This document shows, one piece after another, positions 35,801-43,434 of a stretch of 64,000 nucleotides of DNA. The translations under genes and the position numbers were made by a program. How positions within the stretch are numbered: position 1 is the stretch's first letter; each line of letters begins with the position of its first letter. The notes below the pieces were generated by a model. It made no database searches and had not been told where the DNA came from. It saw nothing but the letters and a program-made list of their open reading frames with translations. The stretch is from contig NZ_JAGETZ010000013.1 in NCBI RefSeq assembly GCF_017571495.1, positions 124,001 to 188,000 of the forward strand, written 5' to 3'. Origin of the DNA: Hymenobacter negativus (GTDB taxonomy: Bacteria > Bacteroidota > Bacteroidia > Cytophagales > Hymenobacteraceae).

Positions 35801-38023
35801 GTCGTTGATGGGAGTCGTAACGGCGCAGCCCTTGCCCGGTGCCGTCCGGGCCTGAATTTGATAGGTGCGCTGCTGCCCCACCACAAAGGCCTGGTTAGCA
35901 AACGTAACGGTGCTGCCCGCCAGGATTCCGCCCGTGCTGCTGAGGTATTGCAGGTCGGCCGGCAGCTGGTCGGTGATGTTCACGGGCGGGGTGGGGCACC
36001 CGCAGGTGGCCGTGATGGTCAGGTTGAACTGATTGCCCACCAGCGGCGTGGTATTTTTGGTCAGCTTCAGCGTTGGCGTGTCGAAGGCCGGTGTCTGGTC
36101 GGCGGCGCTGGTGGAAGCACCCTGGCGGGCACTCACGCCCATGCCGCGCCGGGCGAAGGCACTCCAGATGGCGCAGTGGTACTGCCCGTTGTAGAGCAGG
36201 GAGTCGGCCGCCAGAATGGCATCGCGCGCATCCAGGAATCCGGGCTGGCAGGGCTGCATCTTCAGGCCCTGCATCACAAGTTGCAGGGCCACGTTGTTGC
36301 CGCCCGTGCTGGCACTGTTGTACAGGTTGGGGCTAATGGCGTTTTGCTGCTGGATAATGCTCCAGGTCATGTCCCAAAGCACAGAGCACCAGACCTCGCC
36401 GATATTGTGCACCTCCGTGCTCAGCGCCACGTTGGCGTAGGTGAGCGGGTCGATGCTCATGTTGGTGCTGTAAGGATAGCGCCGAATGCCAGCTCCCGTG
36501 GGGTTCTGGCCCAGCACGTAGGTACCAATAGGGCGCGCTGTGGCCCCATCGGTGGTTTGCGCGCTGGCCCAGTTGGTGGTCATCATCAGCCCGAAGTAGT
36601 CGCTCCACCCTTCGCCGCCCTGTTCGGCATTGCCGAGGCAGCTGGCGTTGGCCGGGCCGCCCGTGAGCCGGTTGCTGATGCCGTGGCCGTACTCGTGGGT
36701 AATCACGCCGCTATCGAAATCGCCGTCCCGGCCGGGGTTCGTCAGCGTAAACAGGTACATCTGCATGCGGCCGCTGCCACCGTCGGGCGGGGTGCTGAAG
36801 TTGGCATTGTTTACGCCGAGGCCGTCCTGGGCTTCGGCCTTCACGTAGTCATTGCCGGCCCCGCCCCGGCCAATGTTGTCGGTCTGGAAATTGCCGGCGG
36901 CTTCCGTAAAGCCATACTGATACATGACGTCGTGCATCAGGTTGTTCCAGTAAAACAGGTTCACCGTGGCGGCCCGCCGGTTTTTGCCCAGCGTGGGCAC
37001 CTTCGTAAAGTCGGGTGCATAGTTGAAAATCAAGGAGCTGGCTGTGCCCGTGGAAGTAGCAAAGCGGCCGGGCGCGTTGAGGCGAAGGCTGTCGTCGTAC
37101 GCCCACACATTGTTGCCACGGGTATCGGTGAAGTTGGTGGTGCCGTTGAAATGCCAGCCGTGGGTAGTGGCGGCATTGCCAGCTCCGACCCGCAGCCACG
37201 GGTTGATGTCAAGCTGGGGCGGGGTCACGTCGGGCCGCTCGCCGGCGAAGGGTATCACAATGTAGCGGGACGGCGTCACGGTCAGGGTGCTTGTCGGCGC
37301 GGTGGGACGGTGCAACACCTGGCCCTGCGGGTGGGCCACGGTGCGGGGCGCAGCAACGGCTTTGTTCCCGAACGTTTCATTCACCGTCCAGTTGTCCTGG
37401 CCCAGCACCTGGCCCGTGGCCGCGTCCACCCGGATGTTCAGCCAGTCGGGCGAGTCCAGCAACTCAATGTTCACGTTCCAGGCAAGGCGCGGCGCACCCT
37501 TGTCTGTGGCCCACACCAGGCGGACTTCAATGGGGCGGCGGGCCACTCCGGCCGGAGTGAAACTTTGCAGCCGCTCAACGCCTTGGGCCGGGCTCATAGC
37601 ATTAGCTTGCTCCCCCGATTTGGCCCCGGTGCTGGTCAGGGCTTTGGCCACGGCGGTGGCGGCCATCACCGTGGTCGTAGCCGGCTGCCCAACAAAAGCC
37701 TTGTCAGTTAGGAAAGCCCCTGTGTGATGGCGCAGCGTTCCGGCCTTAAAAACAAGCGTTACCACTTGGTTATAAACCGGAATGCCGGCGTGTAGCTGCT
37801 GCGGATAAGTATACAGCAGGCCTGTCGGCTCGGTATGAGCACTGGAGATGCGGAAGTCCGTGACTGGAATGTCGGCCCCGGCCCACTGCTGGCGGGTTTG
37901 GGCCGCTAGCTCGGTGGCTTGCCGGTCGGTTTCGGTTTGGGCGTGCGCCGGCAGGGCGGCTGCCAGCAGTAGCACAGCCATGGGGCCGCCTAGCCAGCGA
38001 CGAAGTGCGGAGAACTGTTTCAT
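32864..38023 (-). CDS. Secreted M36 (fungalysin) metallopeptidase with two CBM3 modules and T9SS tail
   Basis: 1719-residue exported protein. The start at 38023 gives a signal peptide (MKQFSALRRWLGG...AHA). A propeptide region follows, then the M36 zinc site HEYGH at residues 443-447 with the third ligand in GGEGWSDYF. After the peptidase come a DUF11-like domain, a jelly-roll region (about 750-930), an IPT/TIG domain near residue 943 and Ig-like repeats. Two family 3 carbohydrate-binding modules lie at about 1305-1455 and 1465-1605; both show a LTLRYWLTV/LSLRYWFSP strand and end in KDYSYR/DDYSFS plus a V(Y/A)...EP close. The last 80 residues are the T9SS sorting domain (YPSPFATEVRLDF). CBM3 usually binds cellulose, so a peptidase acting on proteins in plant cell wall is inferred. 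Confidence 0.9.
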   Translation of the reverse strand: MKQFSALRRWLGGPMAVLLLAAALPAHAQTETDRQATELAAQTRQQWAGADIPVTDFRISSAHTEPTGLLYTYPQQLHAGIPVYNQVVTLVFKAGTLRHHTGAFLTDKAFVGQPATTTVMAATAVAKALTSTGAKSGEQANAMSPAQGVERLQSFTPAGVARRPIEVRLVWATDKGAPRLAWNVNIELLDSPDWLNIRVDAATGQVLGQDNWTVNETFGNKAVAAPRTVAHPQGQVLHRPTAPTSTLTVTPSRYIVIPFAGERPDVTPPQLDINPWLRVGAGNAATTHGWHFNGTTNFTDTRGNNVWAYDDSLRLNAPGRFATSTGTASSLIFNYAPDFTKVPTLGKNRRAATVNLFYWNNLMHDVMYQYGFTEAAGNFQTDNIGRGGAGNDYVKAEAQDGLGVNNANFSTPPDGGSGRMQMYLFTLTNPGRDGDFDSGVITHEYGHGISNRLTGGPANASCLGNAEQGGEGWSDYFGLMMTTNWASAQTTDGATARPIGTYVLGQNPTGAGIRRYPYSTNMSIDPLTYANVALSTEVHNIGEVWCSVLWDMTWSIIQQQNAISPNLYNSASTGGNNVALQLVMQGLKMQPCQPGFLDARDAILAADSLLYNGQYHCAIWSAFARRGMGVSARQGASTSAADQTPAFDTPTLKLTKNTTPLVGNQFNLTITATCGCPTPPVNITDQLPADLQYLSSTGGILAGSTVTFANQAFVVGQQRTYQIQARTAPGKGCAVTTPINDDRDANTAGGLTAAVISGANSWASSTTRAYSATHSWKASDPATTSDVTLTSAPFTVAGLANLSFYHYYNTERHFDGGMVAISVNNGAWVDAAPYFLQNGYNTIFGGATASVGRPCFSGLSSNASGAAAFQRSVINLSSFSGQSIRVRFQMQSDVTVGGEGWYIDDIKVENGCGDFQQVNVLSSSNVLLDSYSQAIFLLPAPPYPTITNFTPGSGPVGTSVVITGTNFVAPATVIFNGTTATGVVINSATQITVPVPAGATTGPITVTTTNGTVVSGTSFRVLPTAVISSSAGASGGSTSTSPFPVTVTFSQAVTGFVAGDVALTNGTLGNFAGSGTTYTLTVTPTGNGMVTVNVPANAAQNSTADGNVAATPFTLTYTQGVTAAPVLLLPANNSLLKNTTPTYAGTAPAGSTVTVYVNGVSVGTTTAAGGSFSLLQPAALSQGGHSVRATAQLSGLAVSANSNTNVFTVDSTAPTVTLSSPATNPTTTSPIPVAALFSEPVVGFVAADVTVTNGTVTNFSGSGNSYTFEVVPAAAGPVTVLIAANLSQDAAGNGNAASSTYTNVYAPVASAIIRVLYQNGNPALPTDNSVQPNLQVVNNGTAAVPLAELTLRYWLTVEDIAPVNASVNWALLGTSLVQAHYVPLAAPLQGAFGYVEYSFLPATGLLQPGQGSGDILTSINKQNWTSFDETDDYSFSLNSTYLPTSRITVYRNGALVGGQEPTPAPIVTELKAYAQNLAAATTTQTIATLAQVVNEGNLPVTYSDLSLRYWFSPDGSSPVVGNVDYATLNRSNLTLSLGQQGTEKYAEMNFDASLGLLAPHSSTGDIIFRMHNASWSFFDQSKDYSYRPYAALAEHPQMTVYLSGQLVYGTEPVGAQSLTNGQATTKGTGADATAAMFLQGYPSPFATEVRLDFALPQDGTYTLDVYDGLGRLVEHLASGSAGASQPQHVQWEAKDQATGLYLVRLTTATGVKQLKLLKQ

Positions 38024-38546
38024 AAAGCTTGGTGATTTTGGAAGTAAAGCACTGGAAAACAAATAATTTGCCAGTGAAAAGCTCTTTTGGCTCCATTCAT
38101 GTGCCAGCGCTCCCTGTGCTGCTATCCTGGATAGAATTCCGGCGCAATAATAAAATATAATATATTATATTTAATATATAATGATGAAATAAAATCTAGG
38201 ATAAAGTCAAACACCGCTCTTGTGCATGCTTGGGCAAGCTGGATGAGTAAGTAGCTTCTTACTAGCTGCTCCATGCTTTCTACTCTGCCCGAACTCTCAA
38301 AGCCTAGGCCGCATCCCGCACATGGTGGAAAGTAACTCAGGTAATTACTTACTCACTGCCGGAAAGCCATTGCCAGGCAACTTTTGCGGAACGTATAAAA
38401 GTGGCAACGTTCCCGGCATCGTTTGCGCAGATATAATGGGTGGTTTGCTGGGTATCCTGGTTTATAATCAGCTATTTCAATTCCTGACTTGCTCGCAGGC
38501 CTGGTTTAGGATTTCTATAGCTGCCTGCCCTCCCAAAATTCCCACC
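38024..38546. other. Divergent region, M36 / pectate lyase genes, with AT-rich palindrome
   Basis: No gene seen. An open frame leads into pectate lyase from 38322, but its content lacks a signal peptide and looks non-coding. The centre is strongly AT-rich near 38146-38195 and holds the 20-bp palindrome listed separately. Promoters of both secreted enzymes probably lie here. Confidence 0.5.
38153..38172. repeat. Perfect 20-bp AT palindrome
   Basis: AAATATAATA followed by its exact complement TATTATATTT. It lies in the shared promoter region of two divergent secreted-enzyme genes, where it could be an operator or simply easily melted DNA. Confidence 0.45.
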
Positions 38547-39836
38547 ATGAAAATACGCTTACTCACCGTGCTGGCAGCTGCCAGCCTGACCACCATCTCG
38601 GCCTTTGGCCAGGGAGCTCCTTTCGGCCTCTACGGCTATGCCAGCATGACGACCGGCACCACGGGCGGCACCGGCGGCACTTCCATCACGGTAAGCACCG
38701 GCACGGCCCTGATGACCGCCATTCGGGCCAACAGCTCAAACGCTCCACTCACCATCTACATCAACGGCACCATCACGCCCGCCAACACGCCCTCGACCTA
38801 CGACAAGATTGAGATTAAGGACCGCAGCAACATCTCCCTTATCGGGGTGGGCACTAGCGGCGAGCTCAACGGCATCGGCATTTACGTGCGGCGGGCCAGC
38901 AACATCATCATCCAGAATCTGAAAGTTCACCACGTGCTGCTGGGCCCGAAAGATGCCATCGGAATCGAAGGTCCCGCCAACCACATTTGGGTGGACCACT
39001 GCGAGTTGTACAGCCAGCACCAGGGCGTGGGCAAAGACGACTACGACGGCCTGCTCGACGCCAAAGACGACTGCGAGTACCTCACGTTTTCGTGGAATTA
39101 CCTGCACGACCACTGGAAAGCCAGCCTGAGCGGCTACACCGAAGCCGACATCTACAACCGCAAAATTACCTACCACCACAACTGGTTCGAAAACATTGAA
39201 TCGCGCCTGCCGCTGTCGCGCGGCGGCCAGTCGCACGTATTCAATAACTATTACAAAGACATCGTTTCCACGGGCATCAACTCGCGGGTTGGAGCCTGCG
39301 TGAAGATTGAGAACAACTACTTCGACAACACCAAAAACCCCTACGTGAGTGCCTACAGCACCGTAATTGGTTACGGTGATATATCGGGTAATTCGTTGAA
39401 TAACAATACGGTGTTCCAGTATTCCGGCGACACGTTCCCGTTGGGCCCCTGCACGCTGCCCATTCCCTACACCTACGCCAGCGTGCTGACGCCTGCCGCC
39501 AACGTGCCCGCCGAAGTGATGGCCGGCGCCGGCGTTGGGCACCTGGGCAGCGCCCTGGCCACGGCCAAGAGCACCGATATCCCCACGGCACAGGCTTATC
39601 CCAATCCCACGCACGGCGCCACCGTCTTTGCGTTTTCTCTATCCAAGCCCAGTAGCGTGCAAATCACGCTCTTTAGCATAACGGGCGCCAAAGTGGCCGA
39701 AGTGCTGAACGCTCCGCTGCTGCCAGCGGGCCCCCACACAACCACTTATACCAGTGCTGCGCTACGCCCTGGCGTCTACTTCTACGAGGTAAAAACCGCC
39801 ACCGGCTCCTCCTCGCAAAAGCTGGTCGTGGAATAG
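38547..39836 (+). CDS. Secreted pectate lyase (PL1) with T9SS type A tail
   Basis: 429-residue exported enzyme that cleaves polygalacturonate by beta-elimination. The signal peptide is MKIRLLTVLAAASLTTISA. The right-handed beta-helix carries the PL1 motifs: IWVDHCELYS near residue 150, calcium-binding acidic residues in DDYDGLLDAKDD, and SRLPLSRGG with the catalytic arginine around residue 227. The C-terminal 80 residues are a sorting domain (AYPNPTHGATVFAFS ... RPGVYFYEVKT), so it is exported by the type IX system. The start at 38547 is chosen from the signal peptide. A palindromic repeat follows the stop by 10 bp. It supports growth on plant pectin together with its neighbours. Confidence 0.93.
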   Translation: MKIRLLTVLAAASLTTISAFGQGAPFGLYGYASMTTGTTGGTGGTSITVSTGTALMTAIRANSSNAPLTIYINGTITPANTPSTYDKIEIKDRSNISLIGVGTSGELNGIGIYVRRASNIIIQNLKVHHVLLGPKDAIGIEGPANHIWVDHCELYSQHQGVGKDDYDGLLDAKDDCEYLTFSWNYLHDHWKASLSGYTEADIYNRKITYHHNWFENIESRLPLSRGGQSHVFNNYYKDIVSTGINSRVGACVKIENNYFDNTKNPYVSAYSTVIGYGDISGNSLNNNTVFQYSGDTFPLGPCTLPIPYTYASVLTPAANVPAEVMAGAGVGHLGSALATAKSTDIPTAQAYPNPTHGATVFAFSLSKPSSVQITLFSITGAKVAEVLNAPLLPAGPHTTTYTSAALRPGVYFYEVKTATGSSSQKLVVE

Positions 39837-39845
39837 CACTTGCTT

Positions 39846-39908
39846 GCGCCGTCTGTCGTCCTGAGCGCAGCGAAGGACCTTCGCTGTGCTCAGGACGACA
39901 GACGGCGC
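39846..39908. repeat. Palindromic repeat (CCTGAGCG-AGCGAAGGACC family)
   Basis: 29-bp arms (39846-39874 and 39880-39908) with one mismatch and a five-base loop. It shares the CCTGAGCG-AGCGAA core with the element at 18639. It lies 10 bp after the pectate lyase stop codon and may also act as a transcript end. Confidence 0.85.
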
Positions 39909-39973
39909 GGGAGGACAAAAACGCGAAAATAGCCGCATAAACAACACCAATTTTACCTTTCCTTTTTCAGAAT

Positions 39974-40987
39974 ATGAAACACGTTACTCGCTCGATTTTC
40001 GGTGGCCGCCTGCTCATGCTGAGCCTGCTGGCAACCTTTCCCCTCAGCACATTGCGCGCCCAAACGGCTGCCAGCTACACAGCCGCAGCAACGGGCAGCA
40101 GCCTGGCTGCCTACAACCTTTTGCAGCCGACTACTACCGCCGCCGTGCGTACGGCCGGCACCGCCGATGAAGGCTACTATAACACCTTGCCGATTGGTTT
40201 TACGTTCCGCTTTGTGGGTGCCAACTACACCACGGTTTCGGCATCCACCAACGGCTGGCTGACGCTGGGCCAAAGCATTACCGCTGCCACCCCCACCAAC
40301 AGCCTGGCTACGGGCACGCCCCGGCCCATTATTGCCCCGCTGTGGGATGACATCAGCTTTGGCACGGCTGCCACACCAGCCGACCCCGCCCTCGATGGTG
40401 ACTTCTTTTACCAAACCACCGGCGTGGCCGGCAGCCGCATTTTTACGGCCGAGTGGCGCAATGTGCGCTGGACGCCTGCCGCGGCCGGGCCCGTGACGTC
40501 GGTTATGGTGCGCCTGTTTGAAGGTACCAACGTGGTGCAGTTCCAGTACGCAGCCGGAACCAGCGGCGCGTCGGGCAGCACCCGGAGTGCTTCGGTGGGC
40601 CTCGCCGGGGCCGCCGGTGATTACCTGGCGGCTTCCGACCTTTCGGCCACAGCCACATTCAGTTCCACCACGGAAGCCTCCATTGGGAGCCGGGCCACCA
40701 GCGGCCGCATCTTCACATTCACGCCTCCCGGTACTCCCTCTGCCACCCGCGGCAGCGTAGCCAAAGAGGGATTGCAACTGGCACCTAATCCTGCTCAGGG
40801 CCAGGTGCAGGTGCTTGGGGCCGAGCCCGGGGCGGTAGTATCGGTGTTTGACCTGCAAGGCCGTCTGGCTCGCCGGTATTCGGCCGCATCAACCCTCGAC
40901 TTGCGCGGCCTGGCCCCGGGCATGTACGTGCTGGCCGCCCAGGTAGCCGGCCTGCCCGCCCGCACGGCCCGCTTGGCAATAGAGTAG
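39974..40987 (+). CDS. Secreted protein of unknown function with T9SS type A tail
   Basis: 337-residue exported protein. The signal peptide is MKHVTRSIFGGRLLMLSLLA up to about residue 30. Residues 35-255 form a beta-rich domain with the phrases YNTLPIGFTFRFVGANY, ASTNGWLTLGQ and RPIIAPLWDDIS. These resemble a domain found in many Bacteroidetes surface proteins (sometimes next to Ig-like repeats), but no catalytic residues are evident. The C-terminal 75 residues are a short sorting domain (LAPNPAQGQVQVLG ... APGMYVLAAQV). It lies downstream of the pectate lyase and may share its setting in polymer degradation. A terminator follows at 41078. Confidence 0.8.
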   Translation: MKHVTRSIFGGRLLMLSLLATFPLSTLRAQTAASYTAAATGSSLAAYNLLQPTTTAAVRTAGTADEGYYNTLPIGFTFRFVGANYTTVSASTNGWLTLGQSITAATPTNSLATGTPRPIIAPLWDDISFGTAATPADPALDGDFFYQTTGVAGSRIFTAEWRNVRWTPAAAGPVTSVMVRLFEGTNVVQFQYAAGTSGASGSTRSASVGLAGAAGDYLAASDLSATATFSSTTEASIGSRATSGRIFTFTPPGTPSATRGSVAKEGLQLAPNPAQGQVQVLGAEPGAVVSVFDLQGRLARRYSAASTLDLRGLAPGMYVLAAQVAGLPARTARLAIE

Positions 40988-41077
40988 AGCAGTTGTCTGC
41001 CCCGGTCCCACGGCAAGGTCGTCCGACCGGTTGTTGTTGCACAGCACCTGCGGCTCCTCGCAAGTCAGCCTATCTGC

Positions 41078-41114
41078 AAAAGCCCCACTGGTATGCCAGT
41101 GGGGCTTTCGTTTT
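41078..41114 (+). terminator. Intrinsic terminator
   Basis: AAAGCCCCACTGG with loop TATG and its complement, followed by a T-rich tail, about 90 bp after the stop codon at 40987. Confidence 0.85.
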
Positions 41115-41218
41115 ATAGATTATTGATTGAGCAGCAGTTGCAACAAATGCGGAGTAATCCAGTAAAACCGGAAGCTCGGCTCTCCGCCGCGTTGCTGATT
41201 CTATCCCTGTTCAATCTT

Positions 41219-42589
41219 ATGTCCTCTCTCCACTATATTTTGCCAGCTGGTCTGGTGCTGCTAACGGCCTGCGGTGGCCCCGACAAGCAGGAAAAACAAG
41301 AAGCCCAGGCCAACACCCCCGCCCAAACCGTGGAAACGCCCGTGGCCGATTCGGTGCACCTGCCCGCACCTTACGCAACGGAATCCACTACCAAGCGGGT
41401 CAACATCATCGACTGGCCGGCGGGCAAAACGCCCACTGCACCCGCCGGCTTCACCGTAACCGAGTTTGCCGGCCAGCTGCAGAGTCCGCGTTGGATATAC
41501 GTGGCCCCTAATGGCGACGTACTGGTAGCCGAGGCCGCCACCTTGCCCAAGGGGGCGAAGAAAGCCGTCGCTGCAGCCCTGAAGCTTGACAAGTCCCGGG
41601 CCTTGCAAGCCACCAGCGCCAACCGCATTACCCTGTTTCGGGATGCCGATAAGGACGGCAAGCCGGAAGTGCGCAGCGCCTTCCTGGCCAACCTCGACCA
41701 GCCGTTTGGGATGCTGGTGATTGGCAATAATTTTTACGTTGCCAATACCAACGGCGTGCTGCGTTTCCCATACCAGGCGGGGGCTACCAAAATCACCGGC
41801 TCGGGCCAGCGCATCCTCGACCTGCCCGAAGGCGGCTACAACAATCACTGGACCCGCAACCTACTCGGCAACGCCGACGGTTCTAAAATCTACGTGACAG
41901 TGGGCTCGGGCTCAAACGTGCAGGAGCACGGCGCGGAGAACGAAGTGCGCCGCGCCAACATCCTGCAAATCAACCCGGACGGCACCGGTGAGAAAGTCTA
42001 CGCCAGCGGCTTGCGCAATCCCATCGGCCTGGCCTGGCAGCCCGGTACCACCACGCTCTGGGCCGCCGTGAACGAGCGCGACGAGCTGGGCGATGAGCTG
42101 GTGCCCGACTACCTGACCAGCGTGAAAGAAGGCGGCTTCTACGGCTGGCCCTACTCGTACTACGGCCAGAACGAAGACCCCCGCCGCAAAAACGAGCGCC
42201 CCGACCTCGTGAAAAAAGCCATTGTGCCCGACGTGCCACTCGGCGCCCACGTTGCCGCCCTCGGCCTCAGCTTCTACGATAAAGCCGCCTTCCCCGCCAA
42301 GTACCACAACGGCGCCTTCATCGGCGAGCATGGCTCCTGGAACCGCTCCAGCTACTCCGGCTACAAAGTATCTTTTGTACCCTTTCAGAACGGCAAGCCC
42401 GGCAAGCCGGAGGATTTTCTCACCGGCTTCCTGGTTGGTAATGGCTCGGAAGATGCCTACGGCCGCCCGGTGGGTGTCGTCACCTTACCCGACGGCTCCA
42501 TCTTGGTAGCGGATGATGCCGGTAACAAAATCTGGCGCGTGAGCGCAACCGGCACCCCTAGTGGAGGTGCCAGCAAAACCAGTCGCTAG
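41219..42589 (+). CDS. Sorbosone/glucose dehydrogenase-like lipoprotein (PQQ-type beta-propeller)
   Basis: 456-residue lipoprotein. The ATG at 41219 gives a signal peptide with the lipobox LLTAC, so Cys 18 or so is lipidated; the longer frame from 41093 would hide it. After a Pro/Thr/Glu-rich linker, residues 60-456 form a beta-propeller of the L-sorbosone / soluble glucose dehydrogenase family: SPRWIYVAPNGDVLVAE, GYNNHWTRNLLGNADG, ASGLRNPIGLAWQP, GWPYSYYG and GEHGSWNRS are typical. Family members oxidise sugars with pyrroloquinoline quinone. Whether this organism makes or imports PQQ is not visible. It may act in the periplasm on sugars released by nearby hydrolases. Confidence 0.9.
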   Translation: MSSLHYILPAGLVLLTACGGPDKQEKQEAQANTPAQTVETPVADSVHLPAPYATESTTKRVNIIDWPAGKTPTAPAGFTVTEFAGQLQSPRWIYVAPNGDVLVAEAATLPKGAKKAVAAALKLDKSRALQATSANRITLFRDADKDGKPEVRSAFLANLDQPFGMLVIGNNFYVANTNGVLRFPYQAGATKITGSGQRILDLPEGGYNNHWTRNLLGNADGSKIYVTVGSGSNVQEHGAENEVRRANILQINPDGTGEKVYASGLRNPIGLAWQPGTTTLWAAVNERDELGDELVPDYLTSVKEGGFYGWPYSYYGQNEDPRRKNERPDLVKKAIVPDVPLGAHVAALGLSFYDKAAFPAKYHNGAFIGEHGSWNRSSYSGYKVSFVPFQNGKPGKPEDFLTGFLVGNGSEDAYGRPVGVVTLPDGSILVADDAGNKIWRVSATGTPSGGASKTSR

Positions 42590-43434
42590 CTGAAGAAACA
42601 TCGGGCAGAATAGTAGCCACGCTGGCAGTCTAGAATTATCATACCAGAGCCGCGTAGCGGTGACAGAAACCCAACAGTTTCTGTCACCGCTACGCGGCTT
42701 TTTTTCTTTAGCCACTTATTTTTAGAAGTCTGTCGTTGAGCGGGCCACCGTTTTGGGGTTGTTTGTTGTGCAGTTCCGAAGCTGCCGCCGGCCTGTTTTC
42801 TATATACCCCCGATACCCCAGGCAATGCCTGAGCAGTTATTTGGCTCAATAGCACAGCACCCCGAAGCCATGCTTCAGCCTGCTTGGGAATCGCTAATTA
42901 AGCCGATGCATGGCTTTGGAATAATCGTGCTGCCGCCTGCTGCTGATGCAAACGGCTGCTAAGAAGCGCGGCAATTAGGGCCTTATAAGATTCGGGCATT
43001 TGTCGGATTTTTTCTTGTTTCTCAACCGGGCTAAAGCCGAACCTTCAGCCGAACGTAGCGGGGTCGGTTGCACCATAAGCAGGGTTGGGTCTTGTGACGG
43101 AAGAGTAATAAGGAATTGAAAAAGCGCTTTCTAAAGCGTCTGGTGGGGTATTCGATGATAGGAATTGCCGCAATACTGCCAATACATTTGAGCAGTTCGC
43201 AGCCCGGCAAACGGTGCTGGTATCGGGTTTAGGCCCCGCTCTGCTATTCAAAATTTCGGGATGCCAGCCTTGCTGGCCTGACTACTTCCTGCCGGGGTAG
43301 AGCGGCGTGCACCCTGCCTTGCGGGAGCTGGTTCCGAGCAGCTCAGAGCGAGGGAAAATCCGTCCCCGGCCCGCTGCCACCAGCTGCGGATTTTTAACAA
43401 TCACCTATTTTTTCACTATCCCCCACACGTACCC
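42590..43434. other. Long intergenic region
   Basis: Holds the strong hairpin at 42648-42706 and otherwise no credible gene. Short frames (for example 42753-42962) have no signal or family resemblance. The last 180 bases before the glycosidase gene are GC-rich with small self-complementary words (GCCAGCCTTGCTGGC), possibly a structured leader. Confidence 0.5.
42648..42706 (+). terminator. Palindromic terminator of the GTAGCGGTGACAG family
   Basis: Perfect 23-bp arms (42648-42670 and 42677-42699) with a six-base loop, followed by seven T residues. The arm contains CGTAGCGGTGACAG, as in the element at 27478. It lies 58 bp after the dehydrogenase-like gene. Confidence 0.9.

Noticed and set aside
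35858..37711. 617-codon open frame on the plus strand
   Set aside because: Shadow of the M36 peptidase frame; the M36 reading has the zinc site, CBM3 modules and sorting tail.
38322..38546. Longer pectate lyase start
   Set aside because: The added residues lack a signal peptide and the region is AT-rich intergenic DNA; the ATG at 38547 gives a clean signal peptide.
42753..42962. Possible 69-residue gene
   Set aside because: No signal peptide, domain or conserved start context; lies in a non-coding region after a terminator.
42590..43434. RNA gene or riboswitch
   Set aside because: GC-rich self-complementary words were seen, but no tRNA, rRNA or known riboswitch pattern could be traced.
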